Origin: Acestrorhynchus altus
Taxonomy: Eukaryota; Chordata; Actinopteri; Characiformes; Acestrorhynchidae
DNA: 64,000 nt
NCBI GenBank assembly: GCA_034509495.1
Contig: CM067521.1
Location: forward strand, 15,040,991 to 15,104,990
Direction: 5' to 3'
Numbering within the stretch: position 1 is the stretch's first letter; every line of letters starts with the position of its first letter. The notes beneath the pieces were generated by a model. The model was not told the DNA's origin and did no database searches. It saw only the letters and a program-made list of their open reading frames with translations. Both the position numbers and the translations under genes were made by a program. Positions 48,355 to 59,964 of the stretch are shown piece by piece.

Positions 48355-48815
48355 TTTCCCCCAATTTGGAAGTGTCAGTTTTCCAGCCAAATTAAGACTC
48401 TCTCCCTATGACATATCATGCGGATGCTAGGAGGGTGAAGATGAGCACATGCTTCCTCCAATTCATGTCAGAAATGCATCTTCTCAAACTTCCACCATTA
48501 CATCACTCCTGGGCAGCCAAAGTGCTGGGTTCCCAGATCTGATACAATGGATAACAGACACCTGTGTCAACCAGCATTGCTGATTGATGTCTCGTTGTTC
48601 ACCACCAGTGTGCACAGATCTGTCACAAGTGTTTCACACCCAAAGATTATTGAACCAGCATTCAAGAGAGAAAGAAAGAGAGAGACAGAGACAGAGAGAG
48701 AGAGAGCATGACCAATTTTGGTCTTTCCAACTCCTGCTCTGACTAGCAAACATAACCTGGGATTCGAACCTGCAATCCTCATTGAATACCACTAGAGCCA
48801 CTCAGAGCCCAGCTT
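48355..48815 (-). mobile_element. tRNA-derived SINE in intron 2, with internal insertion
   Basis: It shares the family order: GAAGTGTCAGTTTTCC, ATGCTAGGAGGGTGAAGATG, CCAGATCTGATACAATGG, ACCAGCATTGC, then GGGATTCGAACCTGCAATCC (complement of the B box) and GAGCCACTCAGAGCCC at the tRNA-like head. About 48585-48710 does not belong to the element. It contains a 42-base copy of sequence from 48835 plus a (GA)n run. Confidence 0.75.
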
Positions 48816-49031
48816 TTATCTCCTTAAAGTCTTCTGATGTCTCGTTGTTCACCACCAGTGTGCACAGATCTGTCACGAATAGAGTGTTTCACGCCCAACC
48901 CCTATTGAACAAATTATTTACATCTGAGCCATTAATTTCTGAATAAATTATAAGAAATCTCACTCCTGTTATTGTTTCACCTCTCTATCTCTCTCCTCCC
49001 CTCTTCTTCTCCCCTGACCCTTGATCTCCAG

Positions 49032-49412
49032 CAGCCGTTCCTGGAGGTGAAAGTTCTCGAAACCACCAAACGCTCACGGCGGAACCTGGGTCTGGACTGT
49101 GACGAGCACTCCACAGAGTCGCGCTGCTGCCGCTACCCTCTCACAGTGGACTTCGAAGCTTTCGGCTGGGACTGGATCATTGCGCCTAAACGCTACAAAG
49201 CCAACTACTGCTCGGGTCAGTGTGAGTACATGTTCATGCAGAAGTACCCCCACACTCACCTGGTCCAGCACGCCAATCCCAGAGGCTCTGCAGGCCCCTG
49301 CTGTACCCCCACCAAGATGTCTCCCATAAACATGCTCTACTTCAACGACAAACAGCAGATCATCCACGGCAAGATTCCTGGCATGGTGGTAGATCGGTGT
49401 GGATGCTCTTAG
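49032..49412 (+). CDS. gdf11: gdf11 exon 3: furin site and mature ligand (residues 279-404, stop)
   Basis: The exon opens [13 protein letters not shown], then the furin-type site RSRR (292-295). Mature GDF11 follows as residues 296-404 (109 residues), beginning [16 protein letters not shown] and ending MVVDRCGCS. All nine cysteines of the GDF8/11 cystine knot are present, including the inter-chain Cys in GPCC. GDF11 rather than MSTN is shown by NLGLD (MSTN has DFGLD), [11 protein letters not shown] (MSTN has GECEFVFLQKY) and IPGMVV (MSTN has IPAMVV). Against human GDF11, from memory, the mature chain differs at Thr11, His63 and His95. A long pyrimidine tract precedes a CAGCAG acceptor. I place the start at 49032 because Gln fills a position occupied in relatives. 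The precursor totals 404 residues against 407 in human. Confidence 0.98.
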   Translation, partial: QPFLEVKVLETTKRSRRNLGLDCDEHSTESRCCRYPLTVDFEAFGWDWIIAPKRYKANYCSGQCEYMFMQKYPHTHLVQHANPRGSAGPCCTPTKMSPINMLYFNDKQQIIHGKIPGMVVDRCGCS

Positions 49413-49884
49413 ACAAACACTTCAATCGATCAGGCCTGGGAATGTCTCACCAGTGTCATGGAGTATCTCCTGTTTTTTTCCTTGTTCCTCATGTCCTGGA
49501 AGAGCTACACAAAACCTAAAGGGAGGCCAGTTTTAGTTCATCACTGTAGTTCAACAGATAACAAAATAATTCATTGTAAAGCAGTATAAAACTAAGGCCT
49601 AGCAGCAGAGATTTGTATGAATGCTTTCAAAGGGTGAGTGTTTGAAGACCAGCTGGTGAGAGAAGAGTGAGACAAAACAACTGGAAAAGAGACTAAATGT
49701 ATATCTTTCATGTTTTAGATTTTTAATGTTGTTTGTTTGATAGTTATACGATAGATTATAAGCTTTCTAAAGCCTTATACTCTTTCATCCTACTCTGGGC
49801 AAAAGCAAAATTCAATACTGTAAAGTGAACATTTTATAGTACCATAAATATTGGGACAGTGAAGTCAGACATGTCTCCCATAAA

Positions 49885-50276
49885 TGATCAGCTGTGACAT
49901 TAAAACCACTGACCTGCAGTGAATAATGAATAATGTTGATGATTTGGTTCCAATGGCTCCTGTCAATAGGTGGATATATTATGTGATGGATAGAGAACCG
50001 AACCAGAACATCTCCAAAACAACAAATAAGTTGCTGGTATGCAGTGGTCAGTACCTTTCAAAGGAAGAATAACTGAACCAGTGAACTGGTGAACAGCAGG
50101 GTCATGGGCACCCATGACTTAAAGGATGTGCTGTTAATGTCACGGTTGACCAGACACAGCTGGATACCTCCATAGGTATTGTACAGGAGTCCAGGAGTCA
50201 AAGGTCTTTTAGTGGCATAAGGGGAATCTATACTATATTAGCCAGTTGGTTTTAATGTTTTGGCTGTTTGGCCTTG
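49885..50276 (+). mobile_element. Tc1/mariner-type deletion derivative in the gdf11 3' UTR region
   Basis: The left end GATCAGCTGTGACATTAAAA plus CCACTG is mirrored by CAGTTGGTTTTAATGTTTTG plus GCTG at the right. Inside, AGCAGGGTCATGGGCACCCA and GTTGGTATGCAGTGGTCAGT-like phrases match a common fish Tc1-like family. No transposase frame remains. Confidence 0.75.
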
Positions 50277-50279
50277 AAC

Positions 50280-50976
50280 CAATACAGTCCTGCTCTTTAA
50301 CTAAGACAGAAAAGTAATTTCAACTCAGAGACCTTGACTAAAGAAAATCACTTCACTGTACCAGTACTTATGGAAAGCATTGTGTGTGTAAACATGAAAT
50401 TTCTCCCGTATTCCTAACAATATAAATCCGATTCCAAAATGATTCCTAACAATTTTTCCATACATACCTATCCAAACTGGACTCACTAGAGAAGCAACCA
50501 CAATTCAAATTATGCCAAAACAGGACAAGACAGTGCTGAAGCATTCTAGGGCAGACCACCAACACCACCCCCACTCACCTCTCTGCAAATGCATCTAGCA
50601 CCCCAGTGCGAGATTCCCAAGAGTCCAGGCACCCTTTCATTGCCACTTTGATCTTCCTTTTACTCGTGATCTTGTAAAAAGACTAAAAGAAAAAGAAGAG
50701 GACAGAAAAGAGAAAAGAAAGGGCTTTTTTCTTCAGTACTTTTAAATGAGAACAGGAAAAGGGTTTGCCCGAACAATCGAGTTACGACGGTTCATGTGAC
50801 CGCAGCACTGACTCAACACATGAAGCCTGACCTTTTGAGCACCGGTCCCGCCCATTGTGGAACCAGGACAAGCCCTTAGTTCTACCAGGAGAACTGACTG
50901 CAGATTGTGAAGTGTGGATTTAAGTGAACTTATTGCTTCTATGTTCCAGTAATGCTTTAAGGAGATACTGTCTTAT

Positions 50977-51009
<33 letters not shown>

Positions 51010-52900
51010 TCTGTCCAGCATACTGGGGGCATTAGCTGCCCATCAGTATTTTATGTAGTCAAAGGTCAACAAGGCACAAAGCAGGACTGCATGAATCTGT
51101 CTGGTTTGGATCACAAGGCTGTGATATTAGTAAAGCTTTCTTATTCAGTCCTCTAAGGTTGAGATATTAACTGGGTCAGTGTGAAGTACAAACTAAAACG
51201 TGGGTAAAATTATGATACAGGCTGTATGCAAAAGAAATGGTACTCCTTGTCAAGTTATTTGTTATGTTGCTGTTTTAATAGGATACACTCTACAGGCAAT
51301 TACCTTTTGATAAAAAAATCATACATTCAATTCAAAAATTATATCAAATGGACTAAAATGGGGTAAAACATTTCCAGGTACTTAGAAAGTCTACATTCAT
51401 TACATTAATAATAAATACATTAATAAATGCTTAGAACAGGTCTAGCTGTTAAGCACATTGTAAAGTACACTGTGAAAAGTTAAATATCCTTGAAGAACTT
51501 TTGGATCATGTTTGGAGCATGTTATTTAATTATAAACTGGATCCTTCCATAAAAGGACATGGGCCTTGAAGGTTTCTTGAAGCACCTTAAGTGTTTCCTC
51601 TCAAACTGAAGAACCTCCAAAAGTCCCTTAAGAATCTTGTACTTTTTACAGTGCACATCATTCATTGGATAATTACAAAGGTCCAGGTCAGTGTGTGTAA
51701 ACATTTAGGCATCAATTTTGCTCTTATAAATAAAGGTGCTACAAAGGGTTCTTTGAATGATGCCACAAAAGAAAGAACCATTTTAATTCCTTAAAGAACC
51801 TGTTTATAAAAGAGATCTCTGGAGAACCTGTTTGAGCTAAAGATTATTTACCAGTTTAAAGGTTCACATTCGCACATGGTCTTTTACAAAAATTGTTCTT
51901 CTGGGAACTAAAAGTCATTCTTCTATTACTGTTGCATGATTTTTTTGAATATAATTAATACAGATTTTATCATCAGCATCACAATGAATTACAAAGAGAA
52001 TCTTCAGAAATTTGAATTTTAATACCAGAATTTATTTCCAGGTTTACATGGATACATGTTTGGATAAAACATCTTTTCTATATTCTGGCTTTGTTGGGGT
52101 AGAACTGACAAAATAGAAAATAGAAAAAGAAAGGTCTAGTAAGATTCAGCTTCATTTCTAGCGAACAGATATAAAAATCATAGAAGACTCATAAATCTTC
52201 ATTATTTTCAAGTTTCAGGTCAATACTTTATGTTTTCTCAGATTAAGTCCCTCTGAAAATAGTCTTAGAACCTACCACCCTGTTACCTAAAACATTGAGA
52301 TTTGTACCAATCATTTACCCAGTTACCTGGGTATCTAGAATTGTGACCTAGAACTGTAAGGGGGATTGTAAACGAAACATGTAACACCCTGTTGTAATAT
52401 CACATGCACTAAGCCAGTATCATAGCCATAGCCATAGGGATACATCTACCCTTCTTGTGATGTGTTTTGAGGTGGGAGAAACATCTGGGAAACTGCACTG
52501 GCCTTTTAGCAAACCCCATGTGCCCCCTCCAATAATCCACCCCAAAGCAAGTTCTCAAGCTCCTCCCACCTTAAAAATATGTAATCAGAAGGATTTTTTT
52601 TAATAGTTTCCATGTTCCTGATTGTCCCTTTAAACCTTGACTACACTTTTCTCTAGAAACATCATTTATCTTGGTTCATCTTCGTGTTTATTTTACAAAA
52701 TACCACTCCCACCCTTTACCAGCCCTGGTTACTGGTATGGTGAACTCTGGAAGTGCTTAAAAACAGAGAAAAAAAAGATAGATTAGGAATGTTTGTCTCA
52801 TCCTCACCAGATGTCTAAGCAAAGAAAAATCTCCCTTTGTTGGAAACGAAAGCACTATGCTGTTGGATAAAGGAGGAGCCTTCTGACATTATATATAAAT
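50280..52900. other. Downstream gdf11 sequence, no further gene seen
   Basis: Apart from short (TA)n runs there is no recognised repeat or exon. Small frames at 51522-51794 on both strands have no signature. If the 3' UTR ends near 53000, all of this is transcribed. Confidence 0.45.
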
Positions 52901-52999
52901 AATATATGTATATAATTTAAAAAAAAAAAAAAAAAAAAACATAAAAGAAAAAGGGGTACAAAAGATCCTTTCTGGGCACTCTACCTTACCAACAATAAA

Positions 53000-55900
53000 T
53001 TTTGCACTATGGGAATGGCAAGAGGAGTCATGTTATTGTCTGTATTTGTATTATACCTTTGCGAGCACAAGAGCTTGTACATGGATTGTAACAAATGAGA
53101 GAAGAAAAAAGGAGAAAAAAAATAAGTCTTGAGTGTATGGAGATGCATTGTGTGGATAGACAGTGGCTGTTTGTCCGGCCCATCCCATTTTTTCATTACC
53201 GTAATGCTTTCTTGATGTTCCTTTATTCTGTCTTCTGAAGCGGAGGCCTGTTGTCGTTCCCCTTCCCCTAAACTTGACCTGACAGACTTTTGAACCTGTC
53301 CTGCCTGGGCAACCTGTCAGAACTGGAACTGTATTTAAGAGACACAGGATGGTGTAGGAATCCAAAGGAGGTGCCCATTTTCTTTGCCCAGCCACAGACT
53401 GACTGACTGACCATAAAACACAAGGTTGAGCTGTTGGCTTTGTCCATTTTTCTGTGATCATCTGCTTCTATTGGGATGGAAATATAAAGGCACATACTGT
53501 CACCAAAGTGGGGAAGATATGGACAATAACAGAGCAGGAAACAAGGTGTCATTCTGGTTTATAACTCGAAGTATATAACACAAAGTAGCATGGCAACGTC
53601 AAAGTAAAATCTACCTCTAAACCTTGCCAGAAAATAGCTGATAAACAAGTCTCACTGCAACACCTGCTTGGTTATAGCCCCAGAGTGGTCCTTTTAGCAC
53701 TCCCACCATCTGGCAGAACACACAATGTGGGAATTCAAACTGCTTGGTCATCACATCATTACATCACTGTTCAAGACCAGCAGAGCAGAGCTGTTTCTTT
53801 TTGTTGGCTGTCCCAATCAGAAATCAACTAGTCCATAAATTCTGAATGAGGAAACTTCAGAAGATGAATGGGTAAAGGTTCTCCTAAAGGGAAAGCAGCA
53901 TGGTAGGTAGCAGCAGGTGGCAGTATACACACATTATTTGCAGTATGCCAAAAACTATATATAAAGAAGAATGTAGTGTGTAATGAGTAATGCAGACTTG
54001 CACCCTCTTGCCAAAAGGGTTTGTTGATTGATACTTCCCACTGATGGCAAATAGAAACAACCTTTAGGGGTTATTCCTGCTAAGGGATATCCATCTTTTA
54101 GCAGGACCATGAAAAAAATGTTTGGAAATCTGCAAAGTGGTTCATAGGCCTCAGTATGGACATTACCTAGAAGGTAATGATACATTTATCAAAATGCAAA
54201 AAGAAAAAAGAAAAAAAAAAAAGAAAAAATGATATTAAAATGTTTTGTTGTCTGTTTTTCCAGTTCTTTGGTCAATTCAATAGTACTACTAGTACTGTAA
54301 AAACTACCACAACATGTGTTTCAGGGCTTCCTGAACTTTAAATGTTTATTCAGTTCTCAAAGGTCTGTATAGAAAAATCTGTAAGTGTTCCAAAGGAAAA
54401 ACAAAACAGTATTGCCAAGGTTTTGGAGCATGGATGGATCCATTTCCACCACGTCAAAGCATGCAGTTGTATAAGTTGCCCATTTTGGTGTTTGAGTCTG
54501 AGATGACTGATCTACTGTAACATTGAGTCTTCTAACTAAGCTTCAGTGGAAATCAGCTGGTCAGTTCCAGACTGGCTGTGCATCAGATGAGGCTTGTGTT
54601 GCCAGATGGGAGGTACTGACGTGCCTTGGACAGAAATCACTGAGGGGAGAAAAAAACAAAACAAAATAAAGAAGGAAATCTTTAGTGGACTGACGGAATA
54701 TTGTCACACGAAGTTAGACAAAATACATACAGCATCAGAGAGAGTATTATCTCAGTGTAAATAAACTCAAATTCAAATGTTAACACTGTTTTCTGTGGAC
54801 AGGTTCTCCGCTTCAAAAAGAATTACTTGCTGTTTTTCTTGCTGTCTCATCCACTTTTTATGTTGTGTAGATGAACTATAAATTTGTAGTTTGAATTTTG
54901 TGCAAATGAATACTTGGTCATCGTTTTTTTGTTTCTTCATTTTTTTCTTGTTTGGTCTCTTTTTCTACAATAAATCATTTATTTAGCCTACATAAAATGC
55001 CTATTTCTCATGTGATGTCTGAAATGAATGTCTTTACACCCACCTAAATAAGGGGATTTGCCCATCTGAACGAGGTGTAGAGTGAAAGCAAGTGATCGTG
55101 ATCAAATAGTTGTTTACTTTGTTACTTATAATGAATCATATTGAAGACATAACCACAGATCAAAGTTTGAGAATTAAGTCCACATTATGTCAAGGCGGTT
55201 TTGTCTTTCACTGCAAAAAGTCTGATTAATCATTATCAGAATACTAAGAATACTACACTCTGAACATACTATAACCCTATTCAGTCCAGATTGGTTACAT
55301 GGGGAGGTGGAGTTATGTGATTTTACTCCAAGCCATCTGTACAATTCACATGCAATAAGCATGCAAATCTTGGTATAAAATAATGAGCAGAACAAGGGAG
55401 CCTACAAAAAAAAGTTTCCACAGTATTGGAACAGAATATTATTTCAAAAACTTAAAACGTGATATAAATGATATTGCCTCAGCCCATATCCTGCTCTGTT
55501 TATATACTGAAATCAATATACATATCAATATTTTGTCCAGTTCTAGTCTGAACCCTAGTTCCTGATGAACTATAGGTTATTTCCGAAACTGCTGAGGCTC
55601 CTGTGTCACCCTTGAACAGCATAACCCAAGGTTCTAAAACATGAGGGAGCATTCATCAGGCCATAAGTCGTGACCATGTACTCATAGTGGCCGGTGTTGT
55701 TGAAAAGGCAGCAGGTTTTGTGGGGATGATTCAAGCAGTGGTTTCAGTGAAGAGACCAAAGGCAGATAGTGATGTCATCCATTCTTTGGCAGTTGATGCA
55801 AGGTCAGAGGTGTCCATTTTTCTTCTCCACAACAATGAACCTTGAATAAGTCAGTGACATTGATAGATGAATAAACCACTGCCAGATAGCCTCAATGATC

Positions 55901-56790
55901 TGCTCCACTATAACTGCTATTTCATTGACTGACAGTGGACAGACACAGGACTGTGATGGAGTGGGTTTATTCCCAAATTTAGAGTTCCAGTACAAACTGA
56001 CATTAACATTCTACAGAACCTCTCCTTGGGACTGAGCCAAGCTATGTATATTTCCATTGGCTTAATAATATTATCTAACCATATAGCAATATCTACAAAA
56101 GCTGGGTATCAGGTGATTTAACTCATTAGTTGTGCTAAGTTAGTTGGTGTATTAGAGCAGGGAAATCAGTAAACCTGATGGACCCCAAACCTCAGTTCCT
56201 CTCAGCAAGCCAATGTGTTGCCATCAGGTGTTGATCCAATGACATGTTTTGCGTCCCCACGAATGTCAGGAGAACTTGTGGCCTGCTTACCTTTAGGAAA
56301 GACTGTTACTGAGTGAGTATGTTCAGAGGATGTTGTCCACTCTTGCAAAAGCTTTCAGCAACAACCCAAGTTGGACTTGAGTTTGAAAACTACTGTGAGA
56401 GGGTTTTAAACAAATCAAACTGAAGGAAAAGAGAAACAAACTGTAAAACTCAAGAGCAAGTGAAGATCACAATCAAAAGTCAGGATCACACACACAAGCT
56501 TCACTTCACACAAAGACTGGAGGAACCATGTCATTTAAAGAAGTCAATCAAATGAGCTCACTCCGCTTTTCATCAGGAGCTCGTCTGCCTCCTTCTTAAC
56601 CTTGTTGAAAATAACAGCCTGCTCAACTTGGTCAAGCTGGTTAAGCTGGTTGACCAGTTTAGCTTTGATAAGCACAGGGAATGTTGTTTTTTTATTTTAA
56701 GTTTAAAAGTTTAGCTGTTGTACGAGCAAGATTAACCTGTGCATGGTTGACCATGCTAGATGACCAACATGACCAGCAAAACAAGAATCA
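53000..56790. other. Spacer between gdf11 and sarnp, nothing specific seen
   Basis: No exon recognised. The - strand frames at 53051-53552 overlap each other and lack a family signature. AATAAA at 54969-54974 could be an alternative gdf11 end. 56610-56660 has short GCTGGTTAAGCTGGTTGACC-type repeats, similar in texture to 4580-4700. Confidence 0.5.
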
Positions 56791-56793
56791 CCA

Positions 56794-56848
56794 TAAGACA
56801 AGATAATATTTTATTAGTCCCGCAGTGGGGAAATTCACACTGTTATAG
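56794..56848. repeat. Short interspersed repeat tail (shared with 24421-24478)
   Basis: AGACAAGATAATATTTTATT and AGTCCCGCAGTGGGGAAATT mark the same non-LTR-like tail. Confidence 0.7.
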
Positions 56849-56943
56849 TAATGTACTATCCTACTTGTAACGTAGTACAAGTAGTGCTGAATTGAGTGAA
56901 ATGTTTTACAGAATATGGAAATTGTTTGTGTATAACCTCTATA

Positions 56944-57520
56944 CTGTTATCTGTAGATGGCAAACCAAATAATACAATATTTTCAATAACAAACAACGTT
57001 TAGGATTACTACCACAGAAAACACATCTTCAGGCTAATTGGGTTTTTAGTCTCAATTCAGTCCCAAGTCTTAGTTTTAACCACAGTGGTCAGAGGACCAT
57101 CTGGTGACCTAAAGGTGCCTTTAACAGATATCAACCACAGCAGCCGTGAGGAGGTTCATGTCTCAGGTAAAGTGAATTCAGAACCAAGAAGTGGTAACAA
57201 TAATGCTCATTCCTACACACTATAGAGCACATTCGTTAAACTTGGCATTTCTCAACAGAACCATTATTACAAAGATTATTACATTTTCAGAAACAAGAAC
57301 AGGAAATTATGCAGGAAATTAGCCAACATGCTAAAGCACATCATCCCAATTTAAACCAGGTAACTGCCTACAACAGTCCCAAAAACACAGTGTGCACATT
57401 TTACCCAACAGCATTATCTGTAGATGAGCACCCACATGACATAATATCTTCAATAAAAAACAACTTCTAGGATTACTACCAGAGGAAACTCGTTACTTCT
57501 TCAGGCTAATTGGGGAAAGT
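56944..57520. repeat. Direct duplication, copies about 465 bp apart
   Basis: 56944-57050 and 57409-57520 share TTATCTGTAGATG, ATAATATCTTCAATAA or ATACAATATTTTCAATAA, CAAAC or CAACTTC, TAGGATTACTACCA and TTCAGGCTAATTGGG in order. Between them lies 57059-57182, which is itself related to 60131-60268. Confidence 0.8.
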
Positions 57521-57780
57521 GAAAGCCAGAGGCCCGATGACAGAATGCAGTGTTGGATGGCCTTTGTTTGAATCACTGCTGAGTGCAGCATGACCCAATT
57601 AGTGTCACCTGATAGGAGGGCCTCTCATCAATGTAATTTAGTGAATGTAAAGGACAAATGAGTCTGGAGCTCTTTACTAATGCAAATTAACAGAGGCCAC
57701 CCACCTCTGGCCTCAAAACACTGACATCAGGATTGTAATCGCTGCCAATAGGTAGATTTGCAAACAGATTTGCTGGAACG
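57500..57780. promoter_or_regulatory. Candidate conserved non-coding block G with octamer site
   Basis: A perfect POU octamer ATGCAAAT is at 57680-57687 within CTAATGCAAATTAAC. Nearby are TCAATGTAATTTAG, GACAAATG and CAATAGGTAGATTTGC. The stretch is repeat-free and more complex than its flanks. Regulatory role and conservation are inferred. Confidence 0.35.
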
Positions 57781-58034
57781 GACTGCTCTCAGTTTCATAT
57801 TTTACAGTCTACTGAGAAAGTACAGTAACACGGACTGGAAAGCACAACGTTGATCAAAACATCACAAGGATGTTCTTTATGTCTTCTCGGACACAAGACA
57901 TACCTCTACCTCCTTTTCCTACTTTTTTGATATTGCAAAACGAGTTCAGTTGTCTAATCCAACTTTACACATATAATCAGGTCAACATGCAAATCTAAAA
58001 TCATTAAATTTTTGGACAGCAAAAAAAAATCATA

Positions 58035-58432
58035 TGACTTAAGTCAAAATTTCACTCCAATTTATCCAGCCTCTATTACACACAATACTCCTGACACTAG
58101 GAGGGTGAAGGTAAGCACATTTCCTCCAGTGGGAAAAGTACATGTGAAACCAGGAGGGCAGATGACAGTGAACAGAGGGGAACAGTGTTGGTGGGGATGT
58201 GTCACCTCTGTCCATGCTAAATATTTGTCTTCTGCAGCCAACGTGCTTAAAGGAAAGCACTTGGTCATCAGCTCTGATACACTGGGTGTGTTGTGGGGAG
58301 AGAGCGCCATCTACCCAACCAGAGAGTCGGACTGTAGCTAACTATGGAAAGCAACACGACCCAGGATTCAAACCGGCAATCCTCGGATCATAGTGATTTA
58401 GCATAGACACAGATGAGCCCACTATGATTGAT
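58035..58432 (-). mobile_element. tRNA-derived SINE
   Basis: It carries GACACTAGGAGGGTGAAGGT, ATTTCCTCC, AGAGCGCCATCTACCCAACC, GGAAAGCAACACGACC, the B-box complement GGATTCAAACCGGCAATCC and GATGAGCCCACTATG at the head. The frames listed at 58012-58393 on both strands come from it. Confidence 0.75.
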
Positions 58433-58659
58433 TTTTTATTTTTTATTTTTTTTAACTGGACCCTGACTGTAACATAGTACTATATACCGCACAAATCTGG
58501 TCAATACAGAATTATTAGTGCAGCATTTAGGCATTAAATAATCCAGCCATTAGTACTAGTGCATAAAAAATATTTTGTGAAATATTTGTAGTTTTATTAG
58601 AAAAGGAACTGTAATGGAAATCTTTTATATTTACCTTTATATTCCTCTTTCATATTATA

Positions 58660-59062
58660 TACAGTGGCCATCAGCTTGTCTGTGTTGCTTGGTTGGGTAT
58701 TTTTTACCTTCCTCTTCACACTACCCCATACATTCTATATAGGTTTCAGGGCCAGAGAGTTGGCTGGCCAATGAAGCATGGTATGACGGTGAGTATCTCT
58801 TAGTCACTTTGGAAGGGTGGGCAGGTGCTAAACCCTGCTATTAAAAGGAAATTGCATCTCCAAAAAGCTTGTCAGCAAATAGAAGCATAACATGCTCCAA
58901 CATGTAGATCCTGCATAAAAAAAAACAGTGTAATGCCAGGAGATATGATGCCCTAAACCAACACAGGCTGCAGAAAATTCACACTGGACGCCATTCTGTG
59001 CCTCTTCACTCTTCCTACAGATCACAGGACCAATGATTTTTAATTTAACAGTCTGGTTCTTT
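58660..59062 (-). mobile_element. Decayed Tc1/mariner-type transposon, reversed
   Basis: Phrases such as AAAGCTTGTCAGCAAATAGA AGCAT, AAATTCACACTGGACG, TTCTGTGCCTCTTCACTCTTC and CTACAGATCACAGGACC are the antisense of a familiar fish Tc1-like transposase region. The reading frame is broken by stops and indels. Confidence 0.7.
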
Positions 59063-59150
59063 TGCTCCTTAACCCAGGTAAGACAGGTCTGAGACGGTCT
59101 CTGGTTCAGACTTGATACTAGGAATGTTGTAGTTGTTGTCCTTTCCTGGA

Positions 59151-59152
<2 letters not shown>

Positions 59153-59197
<45 letters not shown>
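59153..59197. repeat. (TG)n microsatellite
   Basis: Uninterrupted TG of about 45 bases. It causes the His/Thr run in the - strand frame 59069-59431. Confidence 0.97.
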
Positions 59198-59198
<1 letters not shown>

Positions 59199-59844
59199 CC
59201 AGTCAATTTTTCATTAATATGCTTTGAAACAGCACTCTGATAACAGCCAGCAATGACCTTCTGTGGCTGTGGAATTAAGGTGCAACAGAAATATTTATAA
59301 GAAGCCAGCATCTGTGCTGTACATATAGTAGCCGCCAAGATATGCCGTGTTACTGATCTCCACCTCCCTCGGCAGTCTGCAGATGCGGAATCCAGCGCAA
59401 ATGGTGGCACAAATCTGTGTCTAAGTAACATAAGCCATTTTATTATTATTATTGTATTATTGTGTGATTATTGCAGGATGGGGGGGATCAGCAGAGTAGA
59501 TTAAGCTGTAAAAAAGTCCAATGAGGTCTGAAGTATTTCTTGACTGGATCGTACATACAACCTTCCATGCTACTCGTAATCTAATATGGAAGCACATTAA
59601 TCTTTAAGCCATTTATCTTTGCTAATTCACTCTGGGTTTTGCAAACAATAGTGGCTCACTCCCAACTGAATCCAGTTCACAGAGTTTCATCCTTTTGTCC
59701 TTTCATTCAACCTCCATGTTAACACAGCTGTATCTTCAGATGGTCTCCGCTTACTGCAAAATGTCATTTCTGCAGTTGTAAGAGAATACTAATCAAACTA
59801 TACCACACATTGTATTTTGCAAAGCATTCGGAACATGAACTGTA

Positions 59845-59964
59845 ACGTAGAGAAACTTGAGATGTTTATTGTACACAACGTAAAATAAGCAACTGACTGG
59901 AAAGGACACGTCTGAGAATGAACAATAAAAAAATTACAAAAGTAAAAAAAGCTCAAATTTAATT
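59845..59964 (-). other. sarnp: sarnp 3' UTR with poly(A) signal
   Basis: Downstream of the stop on the - strand there is an AATAAA hexamer (complement of 59865-59870), about 95 nt past the stop. The cleavage site would fall near 59845-59855. The short 3' UTR is inferred. Confidence 0.6.

Larger units (their letters stand above)
49413..52999 (+). other. gdf11: Probable gdf11 3' UTR, end uncertain
   Basis: The first canonical AATAAA not inside a low-complexity repeat that I would favour is at 52994-52999, followed by T/G-rich sequence at 53033-53090. AATAAA-like hexamers at about 51410 and 51728 and a later one at 54969-54974 are alternatives. The stretch includes a transposon relic (49885-50276), (TA)n at 50985-51009 and an A-run at 52919-52938. 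The real 3' end needs transcript data. Confidence 0.4.

Noticed and set aside
49074..49367. 97-codon - strand frame antisense to gdf11 exon 3
   Set aside because: Shadow of the mature GDF11 coding sequence.
43445..49412. Assignment of the TGF-beta gene as myostatin (mstn)
   Set aside because: Mature-domain diagnostic residues ([22 protein letters not shown]) and the neighbouring sarnp gene indicate gdf11.
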